Shown here: positions 17,122 through 26,298 of the stretch, in pieces
Layout of the letters: every line of letters starts with the position of its first letter
Position numbering within the stretch: position 1 is the stretch's first letter
Assembly: GCA_044226365.1 (NCBI GenBank)
Contig: JBGAHE010000020.1
Span: forward strand, 10,239 to 74,238
DNA from: JALHNI01 sp044226365
GTDB taxonomy: Bacteria; Acidobacteriota; Terriglobia; Bryobacterales; Bryobacteraceae
Reading direction: 5' to 3'
Length of the DNA stretch: 64,000 nt
The notes under the pieces: model-generated
What the model was told of the DNA's origin: nothing
The model's database searches: none
The model's input: only the letters and a program-made list of their open reading frames with translations
Made by a program: the position numbers and the translations under genes

Positions 17122-17955
17122 TTAGACCTGCCCGCGCTTCATCGGCCAGCACTTCTCCAGGTGCGTCCGCAGCCGCAACAAGGCCTGCGACTTCAATTGC
17201 GAGATCCGCGACTCGTGCAACCCCACCACTTTCGCGATCTCCCGCAGCGTCAGTTCCTCCTGGTAGTACAGGCTCAGCACCATCTTCTCCACCGGCGGCA
17301 TCCGGTCAATCGCTTCCACCAGCAGCCGCTCCAGTTCCGCGCGCTCCACCACGCGCGAAGGCCAGTTCTCTTCCTTGTCCGAGATGTACTTGAGCAGGTC
17401 GCGCCCGTCGTCATCGCCGGAACTCGCCTCCAGGCTTCCCAGGTTCACGCCGCGAATGTCCACCAGCCACTCGTGATACTCCGCCATCGACACGCCCAAC
17501 TGCGCCGCAATCTCTTCCTCGGACGGAGCCCGGTGCAGCCGCTGTTCGGCCGCCGCAATGGCCGCTTCAATCTGCTTAGCGCGCTTCCGCTGCTGTCGCG
17601 GTGCCCAGTCGAGCCCGCGCAGGCTATCCAGGATCGCTCCCCGGATTTTGTACTCGGCATAGGTCTTCAACTTCACCTGGTGCATCGGATCGAAGCGGTC
17701 GATGGCCGAGATCAGGCCCACGATGCCCGTCGAGATCAGGTCATCGATGCTGACGCTTTCCGGCAGCCGTTCATGAATGCGCCGCGCAATCAGACGGACT
17801 TGCGGCAAATGCTCAAGAATCCGCTGCTCCCGTTCCGCGGGCGTCAGCGTCCATTTTGTGCCGGTCTCGCCCGGCTCATCCGCCGCTGCCGGTTCGATCA
17901 CCGCCAGCGTATCCAGGTCCAACTCTTCCGTATATCGCCCCAAGCCTCTCGCCAT
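17122..17955 (-). CDS. fliA: RNA polymerase sigma factor for flagellar operon (sigma-28)
   Basis: FliA directs late flagellar gene transcription and is normally held by FlgM. Sigma region 2 is visible as ESVSIDDLISTGIVGLISAIDRFDP (about 65-90), region 3 as HRAPSEEEIAAQLGVS, and region 4 as LTLREIAKVVGLHESRISQLKSQALLRLR. I choose ATG 17955, with AAGGA about 10 bp upstream, over a GTG 9 bases earlier. The N-terminal tail of about 35 residues before region 1.2 is longer than usual. It follows flhF after 21 bp. No flgM is seen in the window. Confidence 0.93.
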   Translation of the reverse strand: MARGLGRYTEELDLDTLAVIEPAAADEPGETGTKWTLTPAEREQRILEHLPQVRLIARRIHERLPESVSIDDLISTGIVGLISAIDRFDPMHQVKLKTYAEYKIRGAILDSLRGLDWAPRQQRKRAKQIEAAIAAAEQRLHRAPSEEEIAAQLGVSMAEYHEWLVDIRGVNLGSLEASSGDDDGRDLLKYISDKEENWPSRVVERAELERLLVEAIDRMPPVEKMVLSLYYQEELTLREIAKVVGLHESRISQLKSQALLRLRTHLEKCWPMKRGQV

Positions 17956-17976
17956 TCCTCTCACTTCCTTGTGCCC

Positions 17977-19263
17977 TTACGAAGCCGTCGCCGTTTGCCG
18001 GCGCCGCGCGCTCTCGAGAAACGCGCCCATCGGCGGGTCGCCTACCATCAGGTCCAGCAGCCGCGGCACGGTGGCCGGTTCGAGATCCTCGGGGATCGTC
18101 TGCCCCATCGCCAGATAGGACACCCTGGCCTCGGCTTCGTCCAGCGCCAGCAAAAGGCCGCCGATCGCCTCCGTCTCGTCCAGCCGCGTCAGGATTACCT
18201 TCGTCGCCCCGTACTCATGAAAACGATCCAGCAGTCGCGCCACGTCCGTGCCCTTCTGGTAAGCCGGCACCACCAAGTGGCAATCCACCCGCGGATCGCT
18301 GCTGAAGAACCGCGCCAGCGACGCACCGTCCGCCATCTGTCCCGGGCCCAGCCCGGGCGTATCGATCAAGATCAGTTCCTTGTTGGCGTGTTCGTTCAGC
18401 AGTTGCCCGAGTGCCGAAGCCGTTTCCGCCAAGTCGAAACCCACGCCCAAAATCGCGGCATAGGAGCGCAATTGCTCGGCGGCACCCACCCGCAGGTTAT
18501 CCGTCGAGATGATGTGCGCCGGCCGGCGCGTCCGCAAGCCGTAATGCGCCGCCAGCTTCACCAGCGTCGTCGTTTTGCCGACGCCCGGCGCGCCCACCAG
18601 CGCCACCACTTTGCTGGTCGCCTTCGGACGGCCCAGGCTCGCATCGATCCGCAGTACCCGCGCCAGTTGATCGAGCACCGCGGCCGCCAGCGGACTCGTC
18701 TCCGCGAACGTCTCCGCCAGCACGCCCGGCTGCGCCGGAAACACGCCGCTTCCCTGCCCGAAAAGGCCGCCCGCTGGCTGCGCACTCACACGGGGAAACG
18801 GACGAATCGGTACGCCTGCCCGGCACTGCTCCTGCCCGCGCCGCACCAGTTCCCGGGCTGCCCGCTCGGGCAGGTCGCGGCGAATCAGAAATTCGGTCAG
18901 TTCCTGTTCGTCCTGACGACGGCTAGCCGAGTTCGCCGCTGCATCGTCGCCGCGCCACAAAGCTGGCGCCAGCGCGCCCCGCGAGATCTTGCGCAACTCC
19001 TGCCGCAGCGCGACAATCTCACCCTCTAAGATCTCAAAGCGATGGCCGCGGTCCTCCGCCGGCGCGCTCGGCCCGGCCGGCGGCGTCGACGCGGCCGTAG
19101 CCGGCCGGTCATCGATCCCGAATACCACCTCATAGTTCCCCAGATGCCTCGCCTCGGCGGGCGTCGGACGCGAGTTCAGAATCACCGCGTCTTCGCCTAA
19201 CTCGCGGCGGGCCAACTCCATCGCCGCTTCCACCGTGCCTGAAAAGTAGGATTTGATCCGCAT
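17977..19263 (-). CDS. flhF: Flagellar biosynthesis GTPase FlhF
   Basis: FlhF is an SRP-type GTPase that places the flagellum at the cell pole. The NG domain shows G1 VALVGAPGVGKTTTLVKLAAHY (about 218-240), the RVGAAEQLRSYA segment, G3 LILIDTPGLGPGQ and G4-like VILTRLDETEAIGGLL. The N-terminal B domain starts MRIKSYFSGTVEAAMELARRELGEDA, the usual FlhF start. A basic, variable linker separates them. Its usual partner FlhG (MinD-like) would be expected between flhF and fliA but is absent. It lies 7 bp after flhA. Confidence 0.93.
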   Translation of the reverse strand: MRIKSYFSGTVEAAMELARRELGEDAVILNSRPTPAEARHLGNYEVVFGIDDRPATAASTPPAGPSAPAEDRGHRFEILEGEIVALRQELRKISRGALAPALWRGDDAAANSASRRQDEQELTEFLIRRDLPERAARELVRRGQEQCRAGVPIRPFPRVSAQPAGGLFGQGSGVFPAQPGVLAETFAETSPLAAAVLDQLARVLRIDASLGRPKATSKVVALVGAPGVGKTTTLVKLAAHYGLRTRRPAHIISTDNLRVGAAEQLRSYAAILGVGFDLAETASALGQLLNEHANKELILIDTPGLGPGQMADGASLARFFSSDPRVDCHLVVPAYQKGTDVARLLDRFHEYGATKVILTRLDETEAIGGLLLALDEAEARVSYLAMGQTIPEDLEPATVPRLLDLMVGDPPMGAFLESARRRQTATAS

Positions 19264-19270
19264 CTGTCTC

Positions 19271-21361
19271 CTAGAGCGTTCCCAAAGTGATCACATTCAC
19301 ACCCGACGGAATCTCGGCATGCGACAGAAAGACGAACTGGCCGGGCAGCGCCTCGGTCATCTGCCGCAGGAAGAACCGCACCTGCGCACTCACCAGCACC
19401 ACCACCGGCACGTCCGGACTCGGCGACACCCGCGTCAGCCGGTCCAGTAAGTCGCGAATCCGCGCTGGCGCCAGATTCAGATGGCTGGTCTGCTCGCCAT
19501 GCTCCACCGCCCCTTCGAGCGCCTGTTCCGTTCCCGGATCGAACATCCAAACCGGTAACTCGTTCTTCGGAGTTACATAAGGCTTCACGACCGCGCGCCG
19601 CAAAGTCTGACGAACGTACTCGGTCAGTAACACCATGTTCCGAGTTGCATTCGCGGCCTCGCCCAGCGCCTCCATAATGGAACTCGCGTCCCGAATCGAA
19701 ACACGCTCGCGCAGTAAGTTCTGTAACACCTTTTGCACCGTCGACATGGGGAGCAATTTGGGGACCAAATCCTCCACCGCCTTCGGGTTATCGAGTGACA
19801 CGCGATCGAGCAGCGCCTTCACGTCCTGCCGCGACAGTAACTCGTGCGCGTAACGGCGAATCAGTTCGCCTAAGTGCGTACCGAGCACGCTCACCGCGTC
19901 CACCACGGTGAAGCCGGCCGCGCGCGCGGCCTCCGCCTGCGCCGTTGGAATCCACCAGGCCGCCATGCCGAATGCCGGGTCACGCGTGGGCTGCCCACCG
20001 GCCGGCCCCGGCACTGGTCCGGCGTCGGAACTGCGGCCCAGGGCGCTCGAGATCGCCAGATCCATTCCCGCCGGCAGATCGAAGCGTGCAATCTCCGTCC
20101 CCTTCAGCAGTACCACGTACTCCCGCGAACGCAGGCTCAAGTTATCGGTAACCCGAACCGGAGGCAACAAGTAACCCAGATCCCCGGCCAACTGCCGCCG
20201 GATGCCCGCAATGCGACGCAGCAGCGGGGAGTTCGCGCCACCCTCCACCAGCCGCACCAGGCCCAAGCCAACCTCGACGGCGAGCGGCTCCACTTTGAGT
20301 AACTGCTCGACATTCTCCTTCGCCGGTGCCGAGGAAGCGGCTGGCTTCGCTGCCAATTCTTCGGCAGCGCCATTTTTCTGTCGCAACTTCCAGGCCATCG
20401 CGCCCAAACCGCCGCTCAGCAGAAAGAAGGGTATCTTCGGCAATCCGGGAAACGCCGCCAGCGCCAGCAGGATGCCGCTCGCCAACCATAGCGGTTGTTC
20501 GTTCGCCAGTAACTGCTGCTCAAACTGTTCCCCTAACTCGAGTTCACCCGAGGCGCGGGTCACAATCAGGCCGCCGGAGACCGACACCATCAACGCCGGA
20601 ATCACTGTCACCAGACCATCCCCAATCGTCAGTACCGTATAGGTCTTGAGCGCCCGCACCAGGTCCATATCCAGTTGCAGGACACCGATCAAGAATCCCG
20701 CCACGATGTTGATCAGAGTGATCAGAATGCTCGCGACCGCATCGCGCTGGGTGAAGCGCGAGGCACCGTCCATTGATCCGTAAAACTCCGCTTCGGCCGT
20801 CAGTTGCTTCCGTCGCTGCTTGGCCTCCGTCTCATCGATCAGGCCGGCGCTCAAGTCCGAGTCGATCGACATCTGCTTGCCCGGCAAGGCGTCCAACGTA
20901 AAGCGCGCCGTCACTTCGGAAATGCGCACCGCGCCGTGATTGATCACCACGTATTGAATGGCAATCAGCACCAGGAAAATCACCAGTCCGATCACGAAGT
21001 TGCCGCCCACGACGAAGTTGCCGAAAGCTTCGATCACACCGCCCGCCGCGGCCGTGCCCCGATTCCCGTTCATCAAGATCAAGCGCGACGAGGAGACGTT
21101 CAGCGCGAGACGAAACAGCGTCAACAGCAGCAGCGTGGTCGGAAACAGACTAAACTCCGCCGGTCGGCGAATGTACATCGCCACCATCAGCACCACGACC
21201 GAGATCGAGATGTTGGCACTGATCAACAGATCCACCACCAGCGCAGGCAGCGGTACGATCATCGCCAGGACGATCCCCAGCACCGCGAGCGGAATCGCGG
21301 CTTCGCGCCAGCGCAGCGGCTGCCAGCCCGGGGAGGCGAGTTTGAGAGTTGCTTCAGCCAT
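19271..21361 (-). CDS. flhA: Flagellar export gate protein FlhA
   Basis: FlhA is the major export-gate subunit of the flagellar type III system. The N-terminal half carries about eight membrane helices beginning AIPLAVLGIVLAMIVPLPALVVD, with the conserved FHIPEP-type segment appearing as RPAEFSLFPTTLLLLTLFRLALNVSS. The cytoplasmic half (about 350-696) binds chaperone-substrate complexes and includes DAVSVLGTHLGELIRRYAHELLSRQD. Length 696 is normal. It lies 3 bp after flhB. Confidence 0.97.
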   Translation of the reverse strand: MAEATLKLASPGWQPLRWREAAIPLAVLGIVLAMIVPLPALVVDLLISANISISVVVLMVAMYIRRPAEFSLFPTTLLLLTLFRLALNVSSSRLILMNGNRGTAAAGGVIEAFGNFVVGGNFVIGLVIFLVLIAIQYVVINHGAVRISEVTARFTLDALPGKQMSIDSDLSAGLIDETEAKQRRKQLTAEAEFYGSMDGASRFTQRDAVASILITLINIVAGFLIGVLQLDMDLVRALKTYTVLTIGDGLVTVIPALMVSVSGGLIVTRASGELELGEQFEQQLLANEQPLWLASGILLALAAFPGLPKIPFFLLSGGLGAMAWKLRQKNGAAEELAAKPAASSAPAKENVEQLLKVEPLAVEVGLGLVRLVEGGANSPLLRRIAGIRRQLAGDLGYLLPPVRVTDNLSLRSREYVVLLKGTEIARFDLPAGMDLAISSALGRSSDAGPVPGPAGGQPTRDPAFGMAAWWIPTAQAEAARAAGFTVVDAVSVLGTHLGELIRRYAHELLSRQDVKALLDRVSLDNPKAVEDLVPKLLPMSTVQKVLQNLLRERVSIRDASSIMEALGEAANATRNMVLLTEYVRQTLRRAVVKPYVTPKNELPVWMFDPGTEQALEGAVEHGEQTSHLNLAPARIRDLLDRLTRVSPSPDVPVVVLVSAQVRFFLRQMTEALPGQFVFLSHAEIPSGVNVITLGTL

Positions 21362-21364
21362 CGA

Positions 21365-22429
21365 TTAGTTCGGTAACTTTCCGCCCATCAGGCGATAGAT
21401 ATAGGCCAGGATCTCGGCCACCGCGCGATAAAGGTGAGCCGGAATCTCCTGACCCACCGCCACCGAGGCATACAAAGCGCGCGCCAGCGGAGGATTCTCG
21501 ACAATCGGGATTCCCTTCGCCGCGGCCCGCTCGCGAATGCGGCGCGCCAGGAAGTTCTTGCCTTTCCCCACTACCTTCGGCGCCGCCATCGTCGCCAAGT
21601 CGAACCGGATCGCCACCGCGTAGTGCGTCGGATTCGTAATGATGGCCGAGGCGCGTTCGACGTCCGCCATCATCCGGCGGCGCGAGCGGTCGCGCTGCAT
21701 CCGCCGCAGTTTGCGCTTGACCTCCGGACTGCCCTCGGCGTCCTTCATCTCTTCCTTGCTCTCTTGCTTGGTCATCATCAGTTCGTTCTGATAACGCCGA
21801 TAGACCCGCACCAGATCCACCGCCCCCAACATCGCAAACAGGTATGCCCCCTTCTGGAGTAGGTCGCCCGCGGTCGCCGCAAAGCCACTTAAGCCAGAAG
21901 CCACGCCGCCCCGTCCCCAACTCAGCATCAGCGGGTACTTGTGCATCGCGACTAAGTACAGCGCGAGTCCCGCCAGCCCCAGCACCAACAGCGCCTGTCC
22001 GAGTTGCCGCGCCGCCTGCGCCGGATACTCCTTCAGCCGGCTCATCGGATTCAGTCGGTTCAGTTGCGGCGCCAGATTTGCCGTCGCGAGGCCGAACTGC
22101 GTGGTCGCCATCTGAGCGGCCAAGGCCACCAAGACCAGTCCCAAACCCGACACCCACACCGGACCCAAGTCCTGCACGATCAAGTCGCGACCGAGCCGGG
22201 TGAAGTCATTCGCCGTGAGTTCCGGCGAACGAAAGGCCAGTTCGATCCAAGCACCCATGCGCGCGCGCAAGCCGAGAAACCAATCCGGTCCAAAGTGGGT
22301 CAGCACATAGATCGCGGCCAGAAACTCGAGCGAGGAAATCAACTCGCGGCTCGCAACATAACGGCCCTGCTCGCGTGCCTTCTTCAGGCGTTGAGGAGTC
22401 GGTTTCTCGGTACGGCCTTGCTCTGCCAT
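21365..22429 (-). CDS. flhB: Flagellar export switch protein FlhB
   Basis: FlhB switches export specificity from hook to filament substrates. It starts with the conserved EKPTPQRLKKAREQG, then four membrane helices, then the autocleavage motif NPTH at about residue 266 followed by YAVAIRF, and a C-terminal domain ending EILAYIYRLMGG. Autocleavage between Asn and Pro couples it to hook-length control by FliK, encoded upstream in the same block. The 354-residue length is normal. Confidence 0.97.
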   Translation of the reverse strand: MAEQGRTEKPTPQRLKKAREQGRYVASRELISSLEFLAAIYVLTHFGPDWFLGLRARMGAWIELAFRSPELTANDFTRLGRDLIVQDLGPVWVSGLGLVLVALAAQMATTQFGLATANLAPQLNRLNPMSRLKEYPAQAARQLGQALLVLGLAGLALYLVAMHKYPLMLSWGRGGVASGLSGFAATAGDLLQKGAYLFAMLGAVDLVRVYRRYQNELMMTKQESKEEMKDAEGSPEVKRKLRRMQRDRSRRRMMADVERASAIITNPTHYAVAIRFDLATMAAPKVVGKGKNFLARRIRERAAAKGIPIVENPPLARALYASVAVGQEIPAHLYRAVAEILAYIYRLMGGKLPN

Positions 22430-22443
22430 GGCTCAAACGGCGC

Positions 22444-23247
22444 CTACGGCCAGCGCAGCACGCCTCCCAAGGCTTCCCCGGCCATCTCCATCAGTCGCGC
22501 GTAGTTCCCGGGCACGAGCCCGATCGTCGCCCCCAACGATAGCGCTGCGAGCCCCGTCTTCAAGGGAAACGCCATGTTCAATAGCGGGAATTGAGCATTC
22601 AGTCGCCCGACCACCGCCAACGTCAGATCCACTAAGAGCAGAAACCCCGCCACCGGCAAGGCCAGTCTTACTCCCAACGCCAACGCGTCCGAGAGCAGCC
22701 GCGTCACCATCTCAAACGAACCGCCACTCAACTGCCAGGCGCCCGGCGGAATACGGTCCAGGCTGGTCACCATCGCCCGCATCAGCCAGCGGTCGAATCC
22801 GCCCACAAAGAAAAGTACATTTCCCAGCCACTGAATCATCACCGGGATGATGGCCGAGTCGGCCTCGGTCGTCGGATCGATCGAAGAGGCGTAGCTGAAG
22901 CCGGCCTGCATCCCAATCATGTGGCCCGCAAAGCCCAGCGCCTCCATCATGAACAGCAACACCAGGCCGGCGCTAAAGCCCAACGCCGCTTCTCCCAGCA
23001 GCACCTGTGTCATTGTCCCGGCATTCGCGAGTAACGGGCCGGCCTCAATCCGAGGCGCCAACGACGCCGACACCGCTACCGTCAGGAACACCCGCGGCAC
23101 CGCCGACGTCGCCTTCCCGCCCGGCCAAGGAAAGAACACAAAGAGCCCGCCCAACCGTACCAAGCAGATGAGGAACGCGCTCGCCAGCGGCCACGCCGCC
23201 GTTGCCTCGCCCGGCAGTCGCAACGCGAACGAAGCGTCAACGGGCAT
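22444..23247 (-). CDS. fliR: Flagellar export gate protein FliR
   Basis: FliR is a membrane component of the FliPQR export channel. The 267-residue protein has six predicted membrane segments, the first being LASAFLICLVRLGGLFVFFPW, with EAALGFSAGLVLLFMMEALGFAGHMIGMQAGFSYA in the middle, the family's most conserved stretch. Its start overlaps fliQ by 11 bp. It follows the canonical fliP-fliQ-fliR order. Confidence 0.95.
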   Translation of the reverse strand: MPVDASFALRLPGEATAAWPLASAFLICLVRLGGLFVFFPWPGGKATSAVPRVFLTVAVSASLAPRIEAGPLLANAGTMTQVLLGEAALGFSAGLVLLFMMEALGFAGHMIGMQAGFSYASSIDPTTEADSAIIPVMIQWLGNVLFFVGGFDRWLMRAMVTSLDRIPPGAWQLSGGSFEMVTRLLSDALALGVRLALPVAGFLLLVDLTLAVVGRLNAQFPLLNMAFPLKTGLAALSLGATIGLVPGNYARLMEMAGEALGGVLRWP

Positions 23248-23506
23248 AGCGAGCCAGATCGGAAAATAGCTTCGTCGTGTAGCTCATCAACTCGACAAAC
23301 ATCCAGGGCAGAAATACGACCATGGCGCCCAGAAATGCGCCCAGCCGTGGCACCGTACCAAAGCCCGGGTCCTGGATCGAGGTCACCAGTTGCACCAGGC
23401 CGATCACGATGCCCGCCACCAGCGCCACGCCCAACAGCGGCAAACTCACCCACATCGCCGTCCACAATGCTTGCCGAATCAACTCGGCTCCCATCTGTGC
23501 AGTCAT
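23237..23506 (-). CDS. fliQ: Flagellar export gate protein FliQ
   Basis: A small 89-residue protein with two membrane helices (SLPLLGVALVAGIVIGLVQ and FLGAMVVFLPWMFVELM) separated by the conserved loop TSIQDPGFGTVPRLGAF. FliQ assembles around FliP in the export channel. It overlaps fliP by 4 bp and fliR by 11 bp, so stoichiometry is probably set by translational coupling. Confidence 0.95.
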   Translation of the reverse strand: MTAQMGAELIRQALWTAMWVSLPLLGVALVAGIVIGLVQLVTSIQDPGFGTVPRLGAFLGAMVVFLPWMFVELMSYTTKLFSDLARYAR

Positions 23507-24159
23507 CCCTGAAAACTCCTGACCAGTGAACCAATCACCAGATTCCAGCCATCGACTAACACGAAGAGTAAGATCTTGAAGGGCGCGGCCACCATCACCG
23601 GCGGCAACTGCACCATGCCGATCGAGAGCGTCACCGAAGCCACAATCAGATCGATCACCAGAAACGGCAGGAACAACACCGCGCCAATCTGAAAGCCGGC
23701 TCGCAATTCCGACAGTACGTAAGCCGGCATCAGAACCCGTAACTCCACTTCCTGCGGTCGCTTCGGCGCTGGCGTCTTGGTGAGCTCAAGAAACAACTGG
23801 ATGTCTTTCTCCCGGGCAAAGCGCAGCAGAAACTGATGGAGCGGATCATGCGCCGCTTCAAGCGCCTGCGTCAGCGTCATCTCATTCCGGCTGTACGGAC
23901 CTAGCGCTTTCACTTGTAACTCGCGAGTGGTCGGCTGCACGACCAGCATCGTCAGAAAGACCGCCAGTCCCAGCAGCACCGGGTTCGATGGCGCCGTCTG
24001 TGTACCCAACGCCTGCCGGAGAAAATGCAGAACCAGGGTAATGCGCAGAAATGGTGTGAGGCTTGCGATCGCCGCGGGCAACAAAGCGAGCAGCGAGAGG
24101 ACGACGACAATTTCGAGCGGCGTGGTGAGCCGCAGTTCGGACGCCGCCAGAACTAGCAT
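23503..24159 (-). CDS. fliP: Flagellar export gate protein FliP
   Basis: FliP forms the core ring of the export channel. Seen: PLEIVVVLSLLALLPAAIASLTPFLRI near the N-terminus, LLGLAVFLTMLVVQP, and the C-terminal LSELRAGFQIGAVLFLPFLVIDLIVAS ... ILLFVLVDGWNLV, all diagnostic. I choose ATG 24159 rather than upstream starts: it overlaps the fliO stop in ATGCTAG and has GGAG a few bases before it. The 218-residue protein has a short exported N-terminus compared with E. coli FliP (245). Confidence 0.95.
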   Translation of the reverse strand: MLVLAASELRLTTPLEIVVVLSLLALLPAAIASLTPFLRITLVLHFLRQALGTQTAPSNPVLLGLAVFLTMLVVQPTTRELQVKALGPYSRNEMTLTQALEAAHDPLHQFLLRFAREKDIQLFLELTKTPAPKRPQEVELRVLMPAYVLSELRAGFQIGAVLFLPFLVIDLIVASVTLSIGMVQLPPVMVAAPFKILLFVLVDGWNLVIGSLVRSFQG

Positions 24160-24410
24160 GCCTTCTCCGGCGTCGACAACCGCAGCAACGCACAACCCGA
24201 CTTCTGTTCGGCCAACAGATAGCGCTCGCCCGAACACTCGATCACATGGACCACCAGGTTTGCTGAGAGGCGAACCTGCGAAAGCGACCGCAACGCCTGG
24301 CCTTCCGGCCCACGCGGCACGCGATAGCGTCGAAGTAATTGCAAGGACGCCACCAGCAGCCCCAGCACCAGGACTACGGCCGCGATCTCGCGCGTCAGTT
24401 CCAAATTCAC
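24153..24410 (-). CDS. fliO: Flagellar assembly protein FliO
   Basis: An 85-residue protein with one N-terminal membrane helix (IAAVVLVLGLLVASLQLL) and a small cytoplasmic beta domain (LSANLVVHVIECSGERYLLAEQKSG), the FliO pattern. FliO stabilises FliP during gate assembly. It lies between fliN and fliP in the usual order and overlaps fliP by 7 bp. Confidence 0.85.
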   Translation of the reverse strand: MNLELTREIAAVVLVLGLLVASLQLLRRYRVPRGPEGQALRSLSQVRLSANLVVHVIECSGERYLLAEQKSGCALLRLSTPEKAC

Positions 24411-24415
24411 TCTCC

Positions 24416-24679
24416 TCAGTAAGTCTCTTGGCGGAAGTCGGTGATGCGCACGCCCATCATCTCTTGCAGGACCACAATTTCGCCCACGGCCACCAGCGAG
24501 CCACCGATCAGCAAATCGATGTTCTCGCCGGCGGAGCGTTTAAGCTTGATCACCGAACCAGCCTCCAATTCCAGAATCTGGCTGACGGTGAGTGTCTTGC
24601 GGTCGAGCTCCGCTTCCACATCCATCGGGATCTCCGCGAAATGCTCGATTTCCTTCAGATGATCCATCGCTTCCGCCAC
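24416..24679 (-). CDS. fliN: Flagellar motor switch protein FliN
   Basis: An 87-residue single-domain FliN. The surface-presentation domain reads IPMDVEAELDRKTLTVSQILELEAGSVIKL ... LLIGGSLVAVGEIVVLQEMMGVRI, with strong family conservation. FliN forms the base of the C-ring. The start may be GTG 24679 or ATG 24667; neither has a strong ribosome-binding site. It lies 5 bp before fliO and 29 bp after flgE. Confidence 0.92.
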   Translation of the reverse strand: MAEAMDHLKEIEHFAEIPMDVEAELDRKTLTVSQILELEAGSVIKLKRSAGENIDLLIGGSLVAVGEIVVLQEMMGVRITDFRQETY

Positions 24680-24708
24680 CTGTCTATCGGCTTACATCGA
24701 GAAGAGGA

Positions 24709-25947
24709 TTAGCGCTTGAGGTTGATCGTCTCCTGACTCATTTCATCTACCGTCGTCACCACCCGTGTATTCGCCTGGTAACCGCGTTGTAAGACGATCA
24801 AGTTAGTAAATTCCCGCGCAATGTCGGTCGTCGAGCTTTCCAGTGCGCCGCCTAAGATCTGACCTCGGCTACCCGTATTCGGTTCACCGATCGCCGGCAG
24901 TGCCGTCCGCGCACTCAACTGGAAGTTGTTATCGCCCACCGCGAGTAAGCTCTCCGGATTCCGGATCGAAGCCATCGCTAACTGACCCACCACTTGCTGC
25001 TGACCATTCGAATAAATGGCCACCACCCGCCCACCATCCGCCAGGCGAACTTGCGTGAGCTGCGACGCGGCCGCGCCATTCTGCGAGTTCGCCGCCACCG
25101 CCGAGTTCGCCGCATATTGCGTGACACGCGGCGTCGCACCGTCAAATAGGTTCCAGGTCAGATTCAGAGGCTCCGCGCCCGACACCAGGCCCGTAATCGA
25201 AATCGCCGGCTGCGGATCGGTCACCGAAGGCGACGTGAGACGGCCGGCCGTGTCAAACGTCAACGTCCCGGTCACTGGAGTCACCGGTGTCGTCACGGCC
25301 GAGTCGGGCACCGAGATCGAATAGTCCCACGAGTTCGCCGTTGTACTCTTCGTCAGGTTCACCGTCGCCACCACCGGACTGCCCAGCGAGTCATACACCT
25401 GAATCGATTGCGAGAACGTATCAGGCGGCGGGCCAGCGCTCGCCGCCGCATTCAGATTCATGTCGAAGTCAAAACTCGTCGTCGCCTTCGGAGGCCGGAT
25501 CGTACCCACCGGCACCACAATCGAGCCGATCGGCCCGTTGGTCGACAGCACGCCGTTCTGCTCGGCCCAGCCCTGCACCTTCTCGCCCTTGCCCGTCAAC
25601 AGATTGCCGGCGCTATCCACCGTCAGCCGGCCGCCGCGCGTGTACAACAACCCGTCAGCCGCCGTGCGGATGATCATGAAGCCGTCGCCTTGGATAGCCG
25701 CGTCCAGCGGACCATTCGACGCCTGGATCGCTCCTTGCGTGAACTGGCGCACCGTCACCGGGCGAGCCACACCGAAACCAATCTGGGTATCGCCCTGACC
25801 GAAGGACTCTGACACTAGGTCATAGAAGGAAAGGGCGCTCGCCTTGAAGCCGGAAGTATTCAGGTTCGCCAAGTTATTGGCCACCACATCGACTGCGGTC
25901 GAATGGGAGCCTAAGGCGGAAAGGGCAGTAGAAAAGGAAGTAAACAT
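24709..25947 (-). CDS. flgE: Flagellar hook protein FlgE
   Basis: FlgE polymerises into the hook. The N-terminus (FSTALSALGSHSTAVDVVANNLANLNTSGFKA) and the C-terminus (LIVLQRGYQANTRVVTTVDEMSQETINLKR) form the conserved D0 coiled-coil domain of rod/hook proteins. The central part is Thr/Pro/Ala-rich and variable. At 412 residues it is of ordinary length. GAAAGAGAG lies upstream of the ATG. It follows flgD after 47 bp. Confidence 0.95.
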   Translation of the reverse strand: MFTSFSTALSALGSHSTAVDVVANNLANLNTSGFKASALSFYDLVSESFGQGDTQIGFGVARPVTVRQFTQGAIQASNGPLDAAIQGDGFMIIRTAADGLLYTRGGRLTVDSAGNLLTGKGEKVQGWAEQNGVLSTNGPIGSIVVPVGTIRPPKATTSFDFDMNLNAAASAGPPPDTFSQSIQVYDSLGSPVVATVNLTKSTTANSWDYSISVPDSAVTTPVTPVTGTLTFDTAGRLTSPSVTDPQPAISITGLVSGAEPLNLTWNLFDGATPRVTQYAANSAVAANSQNGAAASQLTQVRLADGGRVVAIYSNGQQQVVGQLAMASIRNPESLLAVGDNNFQLSARTALPAIGEPNTGSRGQILGGALESSTTDIAREFTNLIVLQRGYQANTRVVTTVDEMSQETINLKR

Positions 25948-25994
25948 CAGTCTCTCTTTCGTTAGTAAATAGAAGATGAAAGCACTTACAGGAC

Positions 25995-26279
25995 TTACGA
26001 GCGAGTCGTGGGACCCAACGCTTCGATGGCGGACTTAATTGCCTTCAAGTCCTCGCGAATTCCCAGCGTCTGTTCAGTCTGAGTAAATTGCGATAGCTGC
26101 GTCAGGAACTGCACGCTGTCCGTCGGATTCATCGGGTCCTGGTTCTTGATTTGTGCCACCAGCAAACTCAGAAAAACTTCTTTGTTCGCCAGTGGATCTT
26201 TCGTAATCGTGTTCGATTGCGAAGAGGAGGACGAGCCCTCATTGCGGCCCGTGCCATCGGTGGCCAATGGGTTGATCAT
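25995..26279 (-). CDS. flgD: Short hook-cap scaffold protein FlgD
   Basis: FlgD caps the growing hook. The protein has only 94 residues and holds just the conserved N-terminal region (KEVFLSLLVAQIKNQDPMNPTDSVQFLTQLSQFTQTEQ). The C-terminal FlgD Ig-like and Tudor-like domains found in enteric FlgD (about 230 residues) are missing. The ATG at 26279 has AAAGGA 6-7 bp upstream, so the start is well supported. It is either a minimal FlgD or the rest of the function is supplied elsewhere. Confidence 0.88.
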   Translation of the reverse strand: MINPLATDGTGRNEGSSSSSQSNTITKDPLANKEVFLSLLVAQIKNQDPMNPTDSVQFLTQLSQFTQTEQTLGIREDLKAIKSAIEALGPTTRS

Positions 26280-26298
26280 CGAGTTCCTTTCGTTATTC

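Noticed and set aside
16094..17152. A 352-residue minus-strand frame overlapping the FliY-like gene
   Set aside because: It is out of frame with the FliN-domain protein and consists of Arg/Gly-rich low-complexity sequence.
17104..19029. A 641-residue open frame on the plus strand across fliA and flhF
   Set aside because: It runs antisense to two strongly conserved flagellar genes, is His/Arg/Gln-rich and low in complexity, as expected of shadow frames in GC-rich DNA.
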